Assembly: GCA_030705665.1 (NCBI GenBank)
Contig: JAUZQA010000007.1
Span: 1 to 24,901, forward strand
DNA length: 24,901 nucleotides
Direction: 5' to 3'
DNA from: Bacillota bacterium
Lineage (GTDB): Bacteria; Bacillota; Bacilli; Bacillales_B; DSM-18226
Position 1 is the first letter of the stretch; every line of letters starts with the position of its first letter. The notes beneath the pieces were generated by a model. It did not search any database. It saw nothing but the letters and a program-made list of their open reading frames with translations, and had not been told where the DNA came from. Made by a program: the position numbers and the translations under genes. Of this stretch, positions 1-8,057 are shown piece by piece.

Positions 1-61
1 AGACAGAGCGGTTACCACCAATTTTTGTTAAAATAGGAAGTATTAAAAAGTTCTTTGTAAA

Positions 62-87
62 TGAAACTTTTTCGCTATCGATTCGTA
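62..87 (+). promoter_or_regulatory. Sigma-W autoregulatory promoter
   Basis: TGAAAC at 62-67, a 16-bp spacer, and CGTA at 84-87 exactly match the ECF sigma-W consensus (TGAAAC-N16-CGTA). It lies about 40 bp upstream of sigW, as expected for the known autoregulation of this operon. The SD GGAGG at 113-117 follows. Confidence 0.9.
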
Positions 88-124
88 ATATCGTATAGCC
101 GCATACTCGCGCGGAGGTAAATGA

Positions 125-688
125 ATGGAAGCCATCGTCAAAAAGAGGATCAAACAGGTCAAAAAGGGCGATCAGAATGCTTTTGGTGAAATTGTTGAGA
201 TTTATAAAAATAAGGTCTATCAAATTTGTTTCAGGATGCTTGGTAATCGCCATGAGTCAGAAGATGTTGCTCAGGAAACCTTTATTAGGGCATATGTAAA
301 TATAGATACCTTTAAAACGGAACTCAAATTTTCAACCTGGCTTTTTCGGATTGCAACCAATTTGTGCATTGACCGAATACGAAAAAAGAAACCTGATTTC
401 TATTTAGATGCAGAAGTGTCCGGCACAGAAGGATTAACGCTATATTCACAAATTCCTTCTGATGTTGAGTCGCCAGATGTTGAGGTTGAAAGCTTGGAAT
501 TACACGAAACAATTCAAAAGGAAATTCTAAAGCTCCCTGAAAAATACCGATCTGTCATTGTCTTAAAATATATTGAGGAATTATCTTTAAATGAAATTAG
601 TGAGATTCTTGATTTACCATTAGGTACGGTGAAAACAAGGATTCACCGCGGACGGGAAGCCTTAAGGCAACAGTTAAGACGTGTATGA
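125..688 (+). CDS. sigW: ECF RNA polymerase sigma factor SigW
   Basis: This is an extracytoplasmic-function sigma factor that directs RNA polymerase to cell-envelope stress and antimicrobial-peptide resistance promoters. The 187-aa length equals that of B. subtilis SigW. Region 2 covers about residues 10-90 (AEDVAQETFIRAY-like block, then FSTWLFRIATNLCIDRIRKKK). Region 4 covers about 125-180 and ends in a helix-turn-helix with LGTVKTRIHRGREALR. The ATG at 125 is preferred over the overlapping out-of-frame ATG at 121 because it has GGAGG (113-117) at about 7 nt spacing. rsiW follows within 20 bp, the usual sigma/anti-sigma operon. A perfect sigma-W promoter upstream indicates positive autoregulation. 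Confidence 0.97.
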   Translation: MEAIVKKRIKQVKKGDQNAFGEIVEIYKNKVYQICFRMLGNRHESEDVAQETFIRAYVNIDTFKTELKFSTWLFRIATNLCIDRIRKKKPDFYLDAEVSGTEGLTLYSQIPSDVESPDVEVESLELHETIQKEILKLPEKYRSVIVLKYIEELSLNEISEILDLPLGTVKTRIHRGREALRQQLRRV

Positions 689-703
689 TAAGAGGTGAGA
701 AAA

Positions 704-1318
704 TTGAGATGTCCTGAGGAAATTATAGATTTGATGCATGAATTTTTAGATGACGAGCTTGATCAGGAAAAAGAGATACAATTAAGAGAGCACCTTCACA
801 ATTGCCCAGAGTGTGCATCTCTATTCAATGAATTAAAAAAGACAGTTGCCCTTATCCAAAGTACTTCAAATATACAAGCACCAGATGATTTTACAGCGAG
901 AATTATGGCAAGTTTGCCAGAAGAAAAGAAAAAATTTACGATTCTGCGATGGCTGCAAAGGCACCCCTTTATTGCTGCAGCTTCCATGTTTATGATCTTA
1001 ATGATGGGAAGCTTTCTATCGACTTGGAGTGGAAATCGTGAATTTTCAGTTTCAAACCAACATAATCTCATTGTGAAAAATCATACCGTTATTGTTCCAA
1101 AGGGGAAGGTTGTAAGAGGGGACGTTGTTGTCAAAAATGGGAAGCTGAAAATTGAAGGGGAAGTTCAGGGAAATGTAACAGTCATTAATGGGGAAAAGTA
1201 TATGGCTTCTGCAGGCCATGTCACGGGTGACATTGAAGAAATCAATGAAGTGTTTGATTGGATTTGGTATTATATCAAAAAAACTGGTAAGGATGTGGTC
1301 CGCGTCATTAGCGGATAA
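704..1318 (+). CDS. rsiW: Anti-sigma-W factor RsiW
   Basis: This is the single-pass membrane anti-sigma factor that holds SigW inactive until it is degraded by PrsW/RasP-type proteolysis. The cytoplasmic N-terminus carries the zinc anti-sigma motif HxxxCxxC (H30, C34, C37). A transmembrane helix lies at about residues 88-107, followed by an extracellular domain containing YMASAG. The longest in-frame start is GTG at 695. I choose TTG at 704 because it places AGAGGTGAG (691-699) as the SD and gives the N-terminus M-R-C-P-E-E, matching the family's MSCPEQ start; the GTG lies inside that SD. The product is 204 aa. A strong terminator follows immediately. Confidence 0.92.
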   Translation: MRCPEEIIDLMHEFLDDELDQEKEIQLREHLHNCPECASLFNELKKTVALIQSTSNIQAPDDFTARIMASLPEEKKKFTILRWLQRHPFIAAASMFMILMMGSFLSTWSGNREFSVSNQHNLIVKNHTVIVPKGKVVRGDVVVKNGKLKIEGEVQGNVTVINGEKYMASAGHVTGDIEEINEVFDWIWYYIKKTGKDVVRVISG

Positions 1319-1325
1319 AATGATG

Positions 1326-1357
1326 GAAATCACCTTTTGGGTGATTTCTTTTTTTTT
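1326..1357 (+). terminator. Rho-independent terminator of sigW-rsiW
   Basis: A 9-bp stem (GAAATCACC 1326-1334 with GGTGATTTC 1340-1348) with a 5-nt loop is followed by nine T. It separates sigW-rsiW from the cdaA operon. Confidence 0.9.
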
Positions 1358-1373
1358 ACACTATGTCCAAACA

Positions 1374-1401
1374 TTAGCTATGGAGAAATTTATGATATAA
1401 T
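1374..1401 (+). promoter_or_regulatory. Probable sigma-A promoter for cdaA-cdaR-glmM
   Basis: TATAAT at 1396-1401 is preceded by TG at 1393-1394, giving an extended -10. A weak -35 (TTAGCT, 1374-1379) lies at 16 bp. It sits just after the rsiW terminator and about 38 bp before the cdaA start. The -10 is convincing; the -35 is not. Confidence 0.6.
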
Positions 1402-1438
1402 ATATTAGTTACTTTAGTAAACATACGGAGGAAGAACA

Positions 1439-2260
1439 ATGCCGTTTGCAGATTTCACGTTTATGAAATATTTAGCCAGTGTTGTTGATATTCTTCTTGT
1501 TTGGTATGTGATATATAAATTGATAATGGTGATAAGGGGTACAAAGGCTGTTCAATTGCTGAAGGGGATCTTTGTCATTCTTATTGTTCGTGTTATCAGT
1601 GACTTTTTCGGCTTAAAAACATTAAGCTGGATTATGGAACAGGCCATAACTTGGGGATTTTTAGCAATCATCATCATTTTTCAACCAGAGCTTCGCAGAG
1701 CCCTTGAACAACTAGGCAGGGGGAAATTCTTTTCGAGAAGCAGCAGCCAGGAAGATGACGACCCAGAAAAAACAGTTAATGCGATTATTAAAGCGACAGA
1801 TTATATGGCAAAACGCAGAATTGGGGCATTAATTTCAATTGAGAGAGAAACAGGAATGAGTGATTACATAGAAACGGGCATTCCCTTGAATTCGAAAATC
1901 TCTTCTGAATTACTTATAAATATTTTTATACCAAACACCCCGCTTCATGATGGGGCTGTCATTATTCAAAAAACCTCTGTAGCAGCCGCGGCATGCTATT
2001 TGCCCTTATCAGAAAGTCCGTTTATTTCGAAGGAACTTGGAACAAGGCATAGGGCGGCCTTAGGGATCAGTGAGGTAACGGATAGTATCACAGTAGTCGT
2101 ATCAGAGGAGACGGGTGGTATTTCGTTAACAAAAAATGGTGAGCTTCACCGCGATTTAAGTGCGGATTTATTTAAGGAATTGCTCTCCAATGAATTATTA
2201 AATCCAAACAAACAAGCTTCCTCAGCACGTTGGAACTGGAGGGGGAAGAAAAATGGATAA
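1439..2260 (+). CDS. cdaA: Diadenylate cyclase CdaA (c-di-AMP synthase)
   Basis: This membrane-anchored enzyme condenses two ATP into cyclic di-AMP, the second messenger controlling potassium/osmotic balance and cell-wall homeostasis in Firmicutes. The 273-aa protein has three N-terminal hydrophobic segments (about residues 10-30, 40-58 and 66-82) followed by the DAC domain. The catalytic DGA motif is at 171-173 (context LHDGAVII) and the RHR motif at 203-205 (context GTRHRAALG); both are intact, so the enzyme should be active. The start has GGAGGAA at 1427-1433. The stop overlaps the cdaR start by 8 bp, indicating translational coupling. The order cdaA-cdaR-glmM is the conserved c-di-AMP/cell-wall module. 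Confidence 0.97.
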   Translation: MPFADFTFMKYLASVVDILLVWYVIYKLIMVIRGTKAVQLLKGIFVILIVRVISDFFGLKTLSWIMEQAITWGFLAIIIIFQPELRRALEQLGRGKFFSRSSSQEDDDPEKTVNAIIKATDYMAKRRIGALISIERETGMSDYIETGIPLNSKISSELLINIFIPNTPLHDGAVIIQKTSVAAAACYLPLSESPFISKELGTRHRAALGISEVTDSITVVVSEETGGISLTKNGELHRDLSADLFKELLSNELLNPNKQASSARWNWRGKKNG

Positions 2261-3479
2261 ACTGATGGATAATCCTTGGTTTATAAAGGTTATTGCTTTA
2301 TTGCTTGCACTGCTACTTTATTCTTCTGTACCGGCGCAGTCCGGAAGCAAGCTTAGTGTGGATGTTCCCGGTGATCAAACGGAGGCTACAATTACGGATA
2401 TTCCTGTGAAGGCCTATTATGATACGAGTAACTTAGTTGTATCCGGTCTTCCCTCTAATGTTAGTGTTACGGTTGATGGTCCACTCAGTCTTGTCCAGTC
2501 AGCAAAGGCATTAAGAAACTTTGAAGTATATGTGGATCTCACCAAAGCAAAGATTGGGAACCAAACCGTAAAGCTAAAAGTGAGGAATATGTCTGATAAA
2601 TTAAAGGTATCTGTAAAACCTTCATATGTGAATGTTTCTGTTCAGGAGAAAGTGACAAAAATGTTCAAGGTTACTGCTGAATACAACAAAGGCAATATAG
2701 CAGATGGATATACTGCGGGAACACCTACGGTTGAGCCGAACAAAGTTACGATTTCCGGTGCTAAAGATGTCATTGACCGAATTACTTATGTCAAAGCTAC
2801 ATTGGCCTTAGGTCAATCCGCGAATGCAACGGTCACAGATGATGCTCCTGTAAGGGTTCTGGATAAAGATTTAAATAAATTAGATGTCGTCGTAGAACCA
2901 CAAACTGTAAAAGTTACTTTACCAATAAAAAATACCAGTAAAACGGTTCCGATAGATATAGTTCAAAAAGGAACACCGCCAAATGGCGTTACAATAAGTT
3001 CGATTGATCTTGATACACCACAAGCAACAATCACAGGAGATGAGGCTGTTCTCAAGAGTACTGATCATGTACGGGTAGAGGTTGATGTCAGCCAAATTAC
3101 CGATAATACAACCCTTACACTTCCCGTCATTATTCCGAACGGTATTACAAAGGTTACGCCAGAGCTTGTAAAGGCTACAGTAAAAATTGGCGCAAATGGT
3201 TCAAAAAAGCTTTCGGGAATTCCAATAGGTACACGTGGTTTAGCATCTCAGTATAAAGCTGTTTTTATGAACCCGGTAGGACAGACTGTCAGTTTATCGG
3301 TAAATGGACCGAGCGACAAAGTAAATGCAGCAGCATTAGGAGACTTTAGCGCTTACGTTGATCTTACCAATTTAACTGAAGGTGACCATGATGTTCAAAT
3401 TCAGGTAGATGGTCCTTCGGGCTTGAGTTGGAATCTTGATAATTCTACAGCCAAAATTACGATATCAAAAGCTGTATAA
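2253..3479 (+). CDS. cdaR: CdaA regulatory protein CdaR (YbbR-domain)
   Basis: CdaR is a membrane-anchored extracytoplasmic partner that binds CdaA and modulates c-di-AMP synthesis. It has a single N-terminal transmembrane anchor (about residues 7-26, NPWFIKVIALLLALLLYSSV). About four YbbR beta-rich repeats follow, recognisable from recurring segments such as V-x-V-x-G-P-x-S and Y-V-D-L-(T/S)-x-(A/L) spaced 80-100 residues apart. The 408-aa length is somewhat shorter than the B. subtilis protein (about 480). The ATG overlaps the end of cdaA and has GGAGGGGG just upstream (2238-2245). It lies 37 bp before glmM, in one operon. Confidence 0.93.
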   Translation: MDKLMDNPWFIKVIALLLALLLYSSVPAQSGSKLSVDVPGDQTEATITDIPVKAYYDTSNLVVSGLPSNVSVTVDGPLSLVQSAKALRNFEVYVDLTKAKIGNQTVKLKVRNMSDKLKVSVKPSYVNVSVQEKVTKMFKVTAEYNKGNIADGYTAGTPTVEPNKVTISGAKDVIDRITYVKATLALGQSANATVTDDAPVRVLDKDLNKLDVVVEPQTVKVTLPIKNTSKTVPIDIVQKGTPPNGVTISSIDLDTPQATITGDEAVLKSTDHVRVEVDVSQITDNTTLTLPVIIPNGITKVTPELVKATVKIGANGSKKLSGIPIGTRGLASQYKAVFMNPVGQTVSLSVNGPSDKVNAAALGDFSAYVDLTNLTEGDHDVQIQVDGPSGLSWNLDNSTAKITISKAV

Positions 3480-3516
3480 AATGGAGCAATATATTTGATA
3501 AGGAGCGATTTTTAAA

Positions 3517-4866
3517 ATGGGTAAATATTTCGGCACCGATGGGGTTCGCGGAATTGCAAATAGTGAATTAACTCCTGAATTTGCATTCAAATTAGGCCGG
3601 TTTGGCGGTTTTGTTTTAACAAAAGATAAGGAGCGTCCTAAAGTCCTTATAGGTCGTGATACACGCATTTCCGGTCATATGCTTGAAGGTGCACTTGTAG
3701 CAGGGTTACTCTCTATAGGAGCAGAAGTAATGAGACTTGGAGTGATATCAACCCCTGGTGTTTCTTATTTGACAAAAGTAATGGGAGCCCAGGCTGGTGT
3801 CATGATTTCCGCTTCACATAATCCTGTACAAGATAATGGAATTAAGTTTTTTGGTCCTGATGGATTCAAGCTTTCTGATGAACAGGAATTAGAAATTGAG
3901 AAGTTAATTGATATACCTGTCGATGAATTGCCGCGGCCGATTGGTGCTGATCTTGGGCAAGAAATGGATTATTTTGAAGGCGGCCAAAAGTATCTTCAAT
4001 ATTTAAAAAATACAGTGGATGAAGATTTTTCAGGAATACACATTGCTTTAGACTGTGCACACGGCTCAACTTCTGCACTTGCCACTCATTTATTTGCTGA
4101 CCTAGATGCTGACCTGTCAACTATGGGAGCTTCACCAAATGGCTTGAATATTAATGCTGGTGTAGGGTCGACACATCCGGAAGCACTTGCCTCCTTCTTG
4201 CTTGAAAAAGGCGCGGATGTAGGGCTTTCCTTTGACGGTGATGGGGACCGTTTGATCGCCGTTGATGAAAAAGGAAATATCGTTGATGGCGACCAAATTA
4301 TGTATATCTGTGCGAAGTATTTAAAAGAGCAGGGCCGCTTAAAACATGGAACTGTTGTTTCGACAGTAATGAGTAATTTAGGTTTCTACAAGGGGCTTGA
4401 AAGTCTTGGAATTCATAGTGCCCAAACCGCGGTAGGCGATCGCTATGTTGTGGAAGAAATGAAAAAAGGCGGCTATAATCTGGGCGGAGAGCAATCAGGT
4501 CACATTATTTTCTTAGACTATAATACTACTGGTGATGGTCTTCTGACTGGTCTTCAATTGGTTAACATCTTGAAGATTACGAAAAAGCCATTGTCAGAGT
4601 TGGCAGCGGAGATGAAAAAGTTCCCGCAAAAACTAGTCAATGTTAGAGTGACGGATAAACACCATGTAACCGACAACCAAAAGGTCAAAGAGATTATTGA
4701 ACAAGTTGAAAGTGAAATGAACGGAGATGGAAGGATCCTAGTCCGCCCATCTGGAACCGAACCACTTGTACGTGTTATGGCAGAGGCACCAAGCGAAGAA
4801 CTATGTGAACAATACGTCGATCGCATTGTTGCTGTAGTAAAAGCCGAAATGGGATTAGCAGAATAA
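3517..4866 (+). CDS. glmM: Phosphoglucosamine mutase GlmM
   Basis: GlmM interconverts glucosamine-6-phosphate and glucosamine-1-phosphate on the route to UDP-GlcNAc for peptidoglycan and teichoic acids. The 449-aa length is typical. The alpha-D-phosphohexomutase signatures are intact: the phosphoserine loop SASHNP (S100 catalytic), the metal-binding loop DGDGDR (240-245), a sugar-binding GGEQSG segment and the C-terminal phosphate-binding RPSGTEP. The SD AAGGAG is at 3500-3505. GlmM is known to contact and inhibit CdaA in related species, which fits the co-transcribed order. A long hairpin terminator follows before glmS. Confidence 0.97.
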   Translation: MGKYFGTDGVRGIANSELTPEFAFKLGRFGGFVLTKDKERPKVLIGRDTRISGHMLEGALVAGLLSIGAEVMRLGVISTPGVSYLTKVMGAQAGVMISASHNPVQDNGIKFFGPDGFKLSDEQELEIEKLIDIPVDELPRPIGADLGQEMDYFEGGQKYLQYLKNTVDEDFSGIHIALDCAHGSTSALATHLFADLDADLSTMGASPNGLNINAGVGSTHPEALASFLLEKGADVGLSFDGDGDRLIAVDEKGNIVDGDQIMYICAKYLKEQGRLKHGTVVSTVMSNLGFYKGLESLGIHSAQTAVGDRYVVEEMKKGGYNLGGEQSGHIIFLDYNTTGDGLLTGLQLVNILKITKKPLSELAAEMKKFPQKLVNVRVTDKHHVTDNQKVKEIIEQVESEMNGDGRILVRPSGTEPLVRVMAEAPSEELCEQYVDRIVAVVKAEMGLAE

Positions 4867-4875
4867 TGATAACGA

Positions 4876-4920
4876 TATGCATAAGGGAACCGTTGGCAGC
4901 CCTTATGCATATTTTATTTT
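4876..4920 (+). terminator. Rho-independent terminator after glmM
   Basis: A perfect 12-bp stem (TATGCATAAGGG 4876-4887 with CCCTTATGCATA 4900-4911) is followed by TTTTATTTT. It ends the cdaA-cdaR-glmM transcript, so glmS needs its own promoter. Confidence 0.92.
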
Positions 4921-4978
4921 ATAGAGGATTTCTATCAGTATATTACATTCAATATCCTACTACTTTGGCGAATATTAA

Positions 4979-5008
4979 TTGACGGAAATTAACAATTTCA
5001 TGTATGCT
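4979..5008 (+). promoter_or_regulatory. Probable sigma-A promoter of glmS
   Basis: TTGACG (4979-4984) and TATGCT (5003-5008) are separated by 18 bp. The site lies upstream of the glmS ribozyme and downstream of the glmM terminator. The predicted start near 5015 gives a leader of about 60 nt before the ribozyme cleavage site. Confidence 0.6.
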
Positions 5009-5069
5009 ATATTTGCTTTGTATTGCACAAAGCGTATTTTTTTAGAAAGGTGGGCAGACGTGTTTATTT

Positions 5070-5235
5070 TTCAAAAAGCGCCAGAACTAGCCGTACGCGA
5101 TTGGACTAGTTGACGAGGAGGAGGAGTATCGAATTTTCGGCGGATACCTCCCGGTTGAAACGCACAACCGAAAGTCCTGCTTTAAAACATTAAGGCAACT
5201 TAATGCACAAAGAGGGGATATTGCGTTACATTCAA
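5070..5235 (+). ncRNA. glmS ribozyme (GlcN6P-activated riboswitch)
   Basis: This is the self-cleaving riboswitch that uses glucosamine-6-phosphate as cofactor to cut its own mRNA and lower GlmS synthesis. The cleavage context AAAAAGCGCC is at 5073-5082, with the predicted cut between A5077 and G5078. The conserved core GACGAGG-AGGAGG-ATCGAATTTTCGGCGGAT-CCTCCCGG follows (about 5112-5157). Then come a P3-type arm (CCCGGTTG...CAACCG), a P4-type hairpin (ACATTAAGGCAACTTAATG) and the conserved ACAAAGAG-GGGA segment. The location directly upstream of glmS is canonical. The end coordinate is approximate. Confidence 0.93.
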
Positions 5236-5253
5236 ACAATACAAAAGACAAAA

Positions 5254-5300
5254 GGGGGCAAGTATCGCCCCATGCTATCTTGCCCCCCTCCCAGGGAGGA
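5254..5300 (+). promoter_or_regulatory. GC-rich leader hairpin abutting the glmS ribosome-binding site
   Basis: A perfect 9-bp stem (GGGGGCAAG 5254-5262 with CTTGCCCCC 5279-5287) lies between the ribozyme and glmS. The following CTCCC (5289-5293 region) can pair with GGGAG of the SD AGGGAGGA (5293-5300). There is no T-tract, so this is not an ordinary terminator. It could influence ribosome access or protect the 5' end of the cleaved mRNA; that role is inference. Confidence 0.5.
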
Positions 5301-5308
5301 AACAAAAA

Positions 5309-7111
5309 ATGTGCGGAATCGTTGGTTTTACTGGAAATAAAGATTCAAAAGAAATTTTATTAAAAGGTCTTGAAAAGCTTGAATATAGAGGATATGACTC
5401 TGCAGGGATTGCAATTGTGAACGACAGCGGAGTAACTATTTTTAAAGAAAAGGGCAGGATTGCAGACCTTCGCGGGATCGTTGATGATCAAGTTTCAGCC
5501 AATACTGGAATTGGTCATACACGTTGGGCAACACATGGTGTTCCAAGCAAAACAAATGCACATCCGCATCAAAGCGCCTCTGGCCGCTTTACCCTTGTTC
5601 ATAACGGTGTGATTGAAAACTTTGATCTTTTAAAACGTGAATATTTAAAAGATGTTCCATTTGTAAGTGATACGGATACAGAAGTGATTGTACAGTTAAC
5701 CGAGTTATTTGTTAAGGAAGGTCTTGAGGTTCTTGAATCATTCCGTAAAACGCTCTCTCTTTTGCGTGGGTCCTATGCGATTGCTTTTTTAGATGAGCAA
5801 GACAAAGATACGATTTATGTTGCAAAAAACAAGAGCCCGCTTTTAGTAGGTCTTGGGAATGGATTCAATGTTATTGCAAGTGATGCCATGGCCATGCTCC
5901 AAGTGACAGATCAATTTGTTGAACTAATGGATAAAGAAATTGTTATTATCACAAAGGATAAAGTTACAATTCAAAATCTGCAGGGTGAGACCATCAGCCG
6001 AAACCCCTATACAGCTGAACTGGATGCAAGTGACATTGAAAAGGGAACATATCCTCACTACATGCTAAAGGAAATTGATGAACAGCCGTTAGTGATGCGT
6101 AAAATTATCCAAAAATATCAGGATAAAAAAGGTCAGCTAACAATTGACTCGAAGATTATCAAGGCGATGAAAGAATCTGATCGCATTTATATTATTGCGG
6201 CAGGGACTTCTTATCATGCTGGTCTGGTTGGTAAGCAGTTTATTGAAAAAATAGCAAAGATTCCAGTGGAAGTACATGTTTCGAGTGAATTTGTTTACAA
6301 CATGCCGCTTTTATCTGAAAAACCATTGTTTATTTTCATTTCTCAAAGTGGAGAGACTGCTGACAGCCGTGCGGTACTAGTATCGGTAAAAGAGTTGGGC
6401 CATCCTGCCTTAACGATTACAAATGTGCCAGGTTCCACGCTTTCTCGTGAGGCAGATTATACGGTATTGCTGTATGCTGGACCTGAAATTGCGGTTGCTT
6501 CAACAAAAGCCTATACAGCACAATTGGCAGTCTTGGCAATCTTAGCAGAGGTTACAGCGAAAAGCCGGGAATTAGAAGTTGGTTTTGATCTTGTTCGTGA
6601 ACTCGGAATTATCGCAAATGCCATGGAGGTTCTTTGTGAATCGAAAGAGACAATTGAACAAGTTGCAAGGGAGTTTTTACCGGTTACACGCAATTGCTTC
6701 TTTATCGGCCGTTCTCTTGATTTTTATGTTGGCTTAGAAGGGGCCTTAAAGTTAAAAGAAATCTCCTATATTCAAGCAGAAGGCTTTGCAGGCGGTGAAT
6801 TAAAGCACGGGACAATTGCTTTAATTGAGGAAGGGACTCCAATCATTGCCCTTGCAACCCAAGAGGGTGTTAATTTAAGTATTCGCGGAAATGTTAAAGA
6901 AGTAGTAGCCCGCGGTGCTAACCCATGCATTATCTCAATGAAAGGGTTGGAAATGGACGGGGACAGCTTTGTAATTCCACAAGTCCATGAGCTATTAACA
7001 CCACTTGTCTCTGTGATTCCATTGCAATTACTGGCTTACTATGCAGCCTTACACCGTGATTGTGATGTTGATAAACCGCGTAACCTGGCAAAATCAGTTA
7101 CGGTAGAATAA
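5309..7111 (+). CDS. glmS: Glutamine--fructose-6-phosphate aminotransferase GlmS
   Basis: GlmS makes glucosamine-6-phosphate from fructose-6-phosphate and glutamine, the committed step of amino-sugar synthesis. The 600-aa protein has an N-terminal class II glutaminase domain whose catalytic nucleophile is Cys2 (MCGIVGF start) with HTRWATHG and the HNG oxyanion region. Two SIS isomerase domains follow (about residues 285-425 and 455-590; the first contains [10 protein letters not shown]). The C-terminal signature [13 protein letters not shown] is complete. The SD AGGGAGGA is at 5293-5300. Expression is expected to be feedback-controlled by the ribozyme in its leader. Confidence 0.98.
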   Translation: MCGIVGFTGNKDSKEILLKGLEKLEYRGYDSAGIAIVNDSGVTIFKEKGRIADLRGIVDDQVSANTGIGHTRWATHGVPSKTNAHPHQSASGRFTLVHNGVIENFDLLKREYLKDVPFVSDTDTEVIVQLTELFVKEGLEVLESFRKTLSLLRGSYAIAFLDEQDKDTIYVAKNKSPLLVGLGNGFNVIASDAMAMLQVTDQFVELMDKEIVIITKDKVTIQNLQGETISRNPYTAELDASDIEKGTYPHYMLKEIDEQPLVMRKIIQKYQDKKGQLTIDSKIIKAMKESDRIYIIAAGTSYHAGLVGKQFIEKIAKIPVEVHVSSEFVYNMPLLSEKPLFIFISQSGETADSRAVLVSVKELGHPALTITNVPGSTLSREADYTVLLYAGPEIAVASTKAYTAQLAVLAILAEVTAKSRELEVGFDLVRELGIIANAMEVLCESKETIEQVAREFLPVTRNCFFIGRSLDFYVGLEGALKLKEISYIQAEGFAGGELKHGTIALIEEGTPIIALATQEGVNLSIRGNVKEVVARGANPCIISMKGLEMDGDSFVIPQVHELLTPLVSVIPLQLLAYYAALHRDCDVDKPRNLAKSVTVE

Positions 7112-7150
7112 GAGTTTACTAAATGGGTGTGAAAGTGTCCAGTGATAAAA

Positions 7151-7222
7151 AACTCGGAAACCAGTAAAAAAACTCGGAAACCAGTAAAAAAAGTTGGAAA
7201 CCAGTAAAAAAAGTGTGAAACC
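7151..7222 (+). repeat. 20-bp tandem repeat array downstream of glmS
   Basis: Three full 20-bp units start at 7151, 7171 and 7191 (consensus AACTCGGAAACCAGTAAAAA, the third with GTT for CTC). A partial fourth starts at 7211 (AAGTGTGAAACC). A degenerate unit may precede at about 7125-7150. The period is exactly 20 bp with no spacers. Units alternate an A-tract and a GGAAACCAG core, in phase with about two helical turns. Confidence 0.85.
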
Positions 7223-7231
7223 GCTATGTAT

Positions 7232-7261
7232 AGCCCCGATGAGTTCAAAACCATCGGGGCT
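7232..7261 (+). terminator. Hairpin between glmS and the XRE regulator
   Basis: A perfect 10-bp stem (AGCCCCGATG 7232-7241 with CATCGGGGCT 7252-7261) encloses a 10-nt loop. No T-run follows (GTCCCTTAAAGG), so it is either a weak terminator, an mRNA 3'-end stabiliser, or a leader element of the XRE gene that begins 23 bp downstream. Confidence 0.5.
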
Positions 7262-7284
7262 GTCCCTTAAAGGAGAGTTAATTT

Positions 7285-7626
7285 GTGAGAACTTTAGGAG
7301 ATCGGATAAAATATATAAGGAAAGAGAATAATCTAAATCAAGTTGAATTTTCTAAAATTATAGGTGTATCTCAGGGGACACTTAGTGAAATAGAACAAAA
7401 CAAGTATAAACCGTCAATTGATGCTGTAATTTTAATTTATACAAATTTTAAGGTTGATTTGGAATGGCTGTTAATTGATTCTGTGTATTACAATAATCTC
7501 AACGATACATATAAGTTAGAAGTTAATGGAAAGGAAAAGGAACTACTCACACTATTTAATAAACTCCATTCGGATGATCAAAATGAAGTTAAAGAAATCA
7601 TTTCATTAAAACTAAAGAAATACTAA
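7285..7626 (+). CDS. XRE-family helix-turn-helix transcriptional regulator
   Basis: This is a DNA-binding regulator of 113 aa. Residues 1-65 form an HTH_3/Cro-CI domain (LGDRIKYIRKENNLNQVEFS, then IGVSQGTLSEIEQNKYKPS as the recognition half). The C-terminal 45 residues are charged and could mediate dimerisation. GTG at 7285 is used because AAAGGAGAG (7268-7276) sits 8 nt upstream. The target and signal are unknown. The gene stands alone between two different 20-bp repeat arrays (7151-7222 and 7784-7863), which makes autoregulatory operators nearby plausible. Family membership is clear; physiological role is not. Confidence 0.88.
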   Translation: MRTLGDRIKYIRKENNLNQVEFSKIIGVSQGTLSEIEQNKYKPSIDAVILIYTNFKVDLEWLLIDSVYYNNLNDTYKLEVNGKEKELLTLFNKLHSDDQNEVKEIISLKLKKY

Positions 7627-7719
7627 AAGTAAATGCTTTTTCCATAACGAGGTTCTAACCTAATGATTCAGCTATATTACGTGGGCAAGCCGTAAAAAAA
7701 TACTAAGAAGCATATCATC

Positions 7720-7750
7720 AGAATTGGGGTGTTTTCTCAATTCTTTTTTA
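7720..7750 (+). terminator. Terminator of the XRE gene
   Basis: AGAATTG (7720-7726) pairs with CAATTCT (7738-7744), with two further inner pairs possible, and TTTTTA follows. It lies about 95 bp after the XRE stop. Confidence 0.75.
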
Positions 7751-7783
7751 TTTAATTTGTAGGACTAGAGGGCAATGTTCACC

Positions 7784-7863
7784 GACATTAATGTTGGTAA
7801 CTAGACATTAATGTCGGTAACTGAACAATAATGTTGGTAGCTAGACATTATTGTTAGTAACTA
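7784..7863 (+). repeat. 20-bp tandem repeat array with palindromic cores
   Basis: Four contiguous 20-bp units start at 7784, 7804, 7824 and 7844 (consensus GACATTAATGTTGGTAACTA). Units 1 and 2 carry the perfect 10-bp palindrome ACATTAATGT. Unit 3 has ACAATAATGT and unit 4 has ACATTATTGT, which are exact reverse complements of each other, so the pair can form a 10-bp stem. There are no spacers, so this is not a CRISPR array. Confidence 0.88.
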
Positions 7864-7992
7864 GTGCAGAATCACAAAAAAAGTAATTATTCGCCCTTTA
7901 TTATCTCCCCGAAAACTTTGTATTTCAAACTGTATCAAAGTTGATAAATAAACAGGGGAAAAAGACGAATATGTAATCTGTAATGGACTCTG

Positions 7993-8038
7993 AAGAATCG
8001 GGAAGCGTACCGACGGTACACTCTCCGGTTCTTTTATT
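7993..8038 (+). terminator. Terminator-like hairpin
   Basis: The outer stem AAGAATCGG (7993-8001) pairs with CCGGTTCTT (8025-8033, one G-U). The inner stem GTACC (8007-8011) pairs with GGTAC (8015-8019). T-rich sequence follows. No intact gene lies directly upstream, so it may belong to a lost gene. Confidence 0.6.
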
Positions 8039-8045
8039 TATTTAA

Positions 8046-8057
8046 TCAAACGTTTGA
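8046..8057. promoter_or_regulatory. 12-bp perfect palindrome, possible operator
   Basis: TCAAACGTTTGA is a perfect palindrome of the size and composition seen in TetR-family operators. No recognisable regulator or promoter is attached to it here, so the assignment is tentative. Confidence 0.3.

Noticed and set aside
1..61. Search for the end of an upstream gene
   Set aside because: The 61 bases before the sigma-W promoter hold no frame or terminator I can recognise.
7039..7254. Minus-strand open frame with FF/WF-rich repeats
   Set aside because: It is produced by the 20-bp tandem array and the end of glmS read backwards; there is no SD and no protein-like composition outside the repeat.
7151..7863. 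Possible CRISPR arrays at the two 20-bp repeat clusters
   Set aside because: Units are contiguous with no unique spacers, and no cas genes are present.
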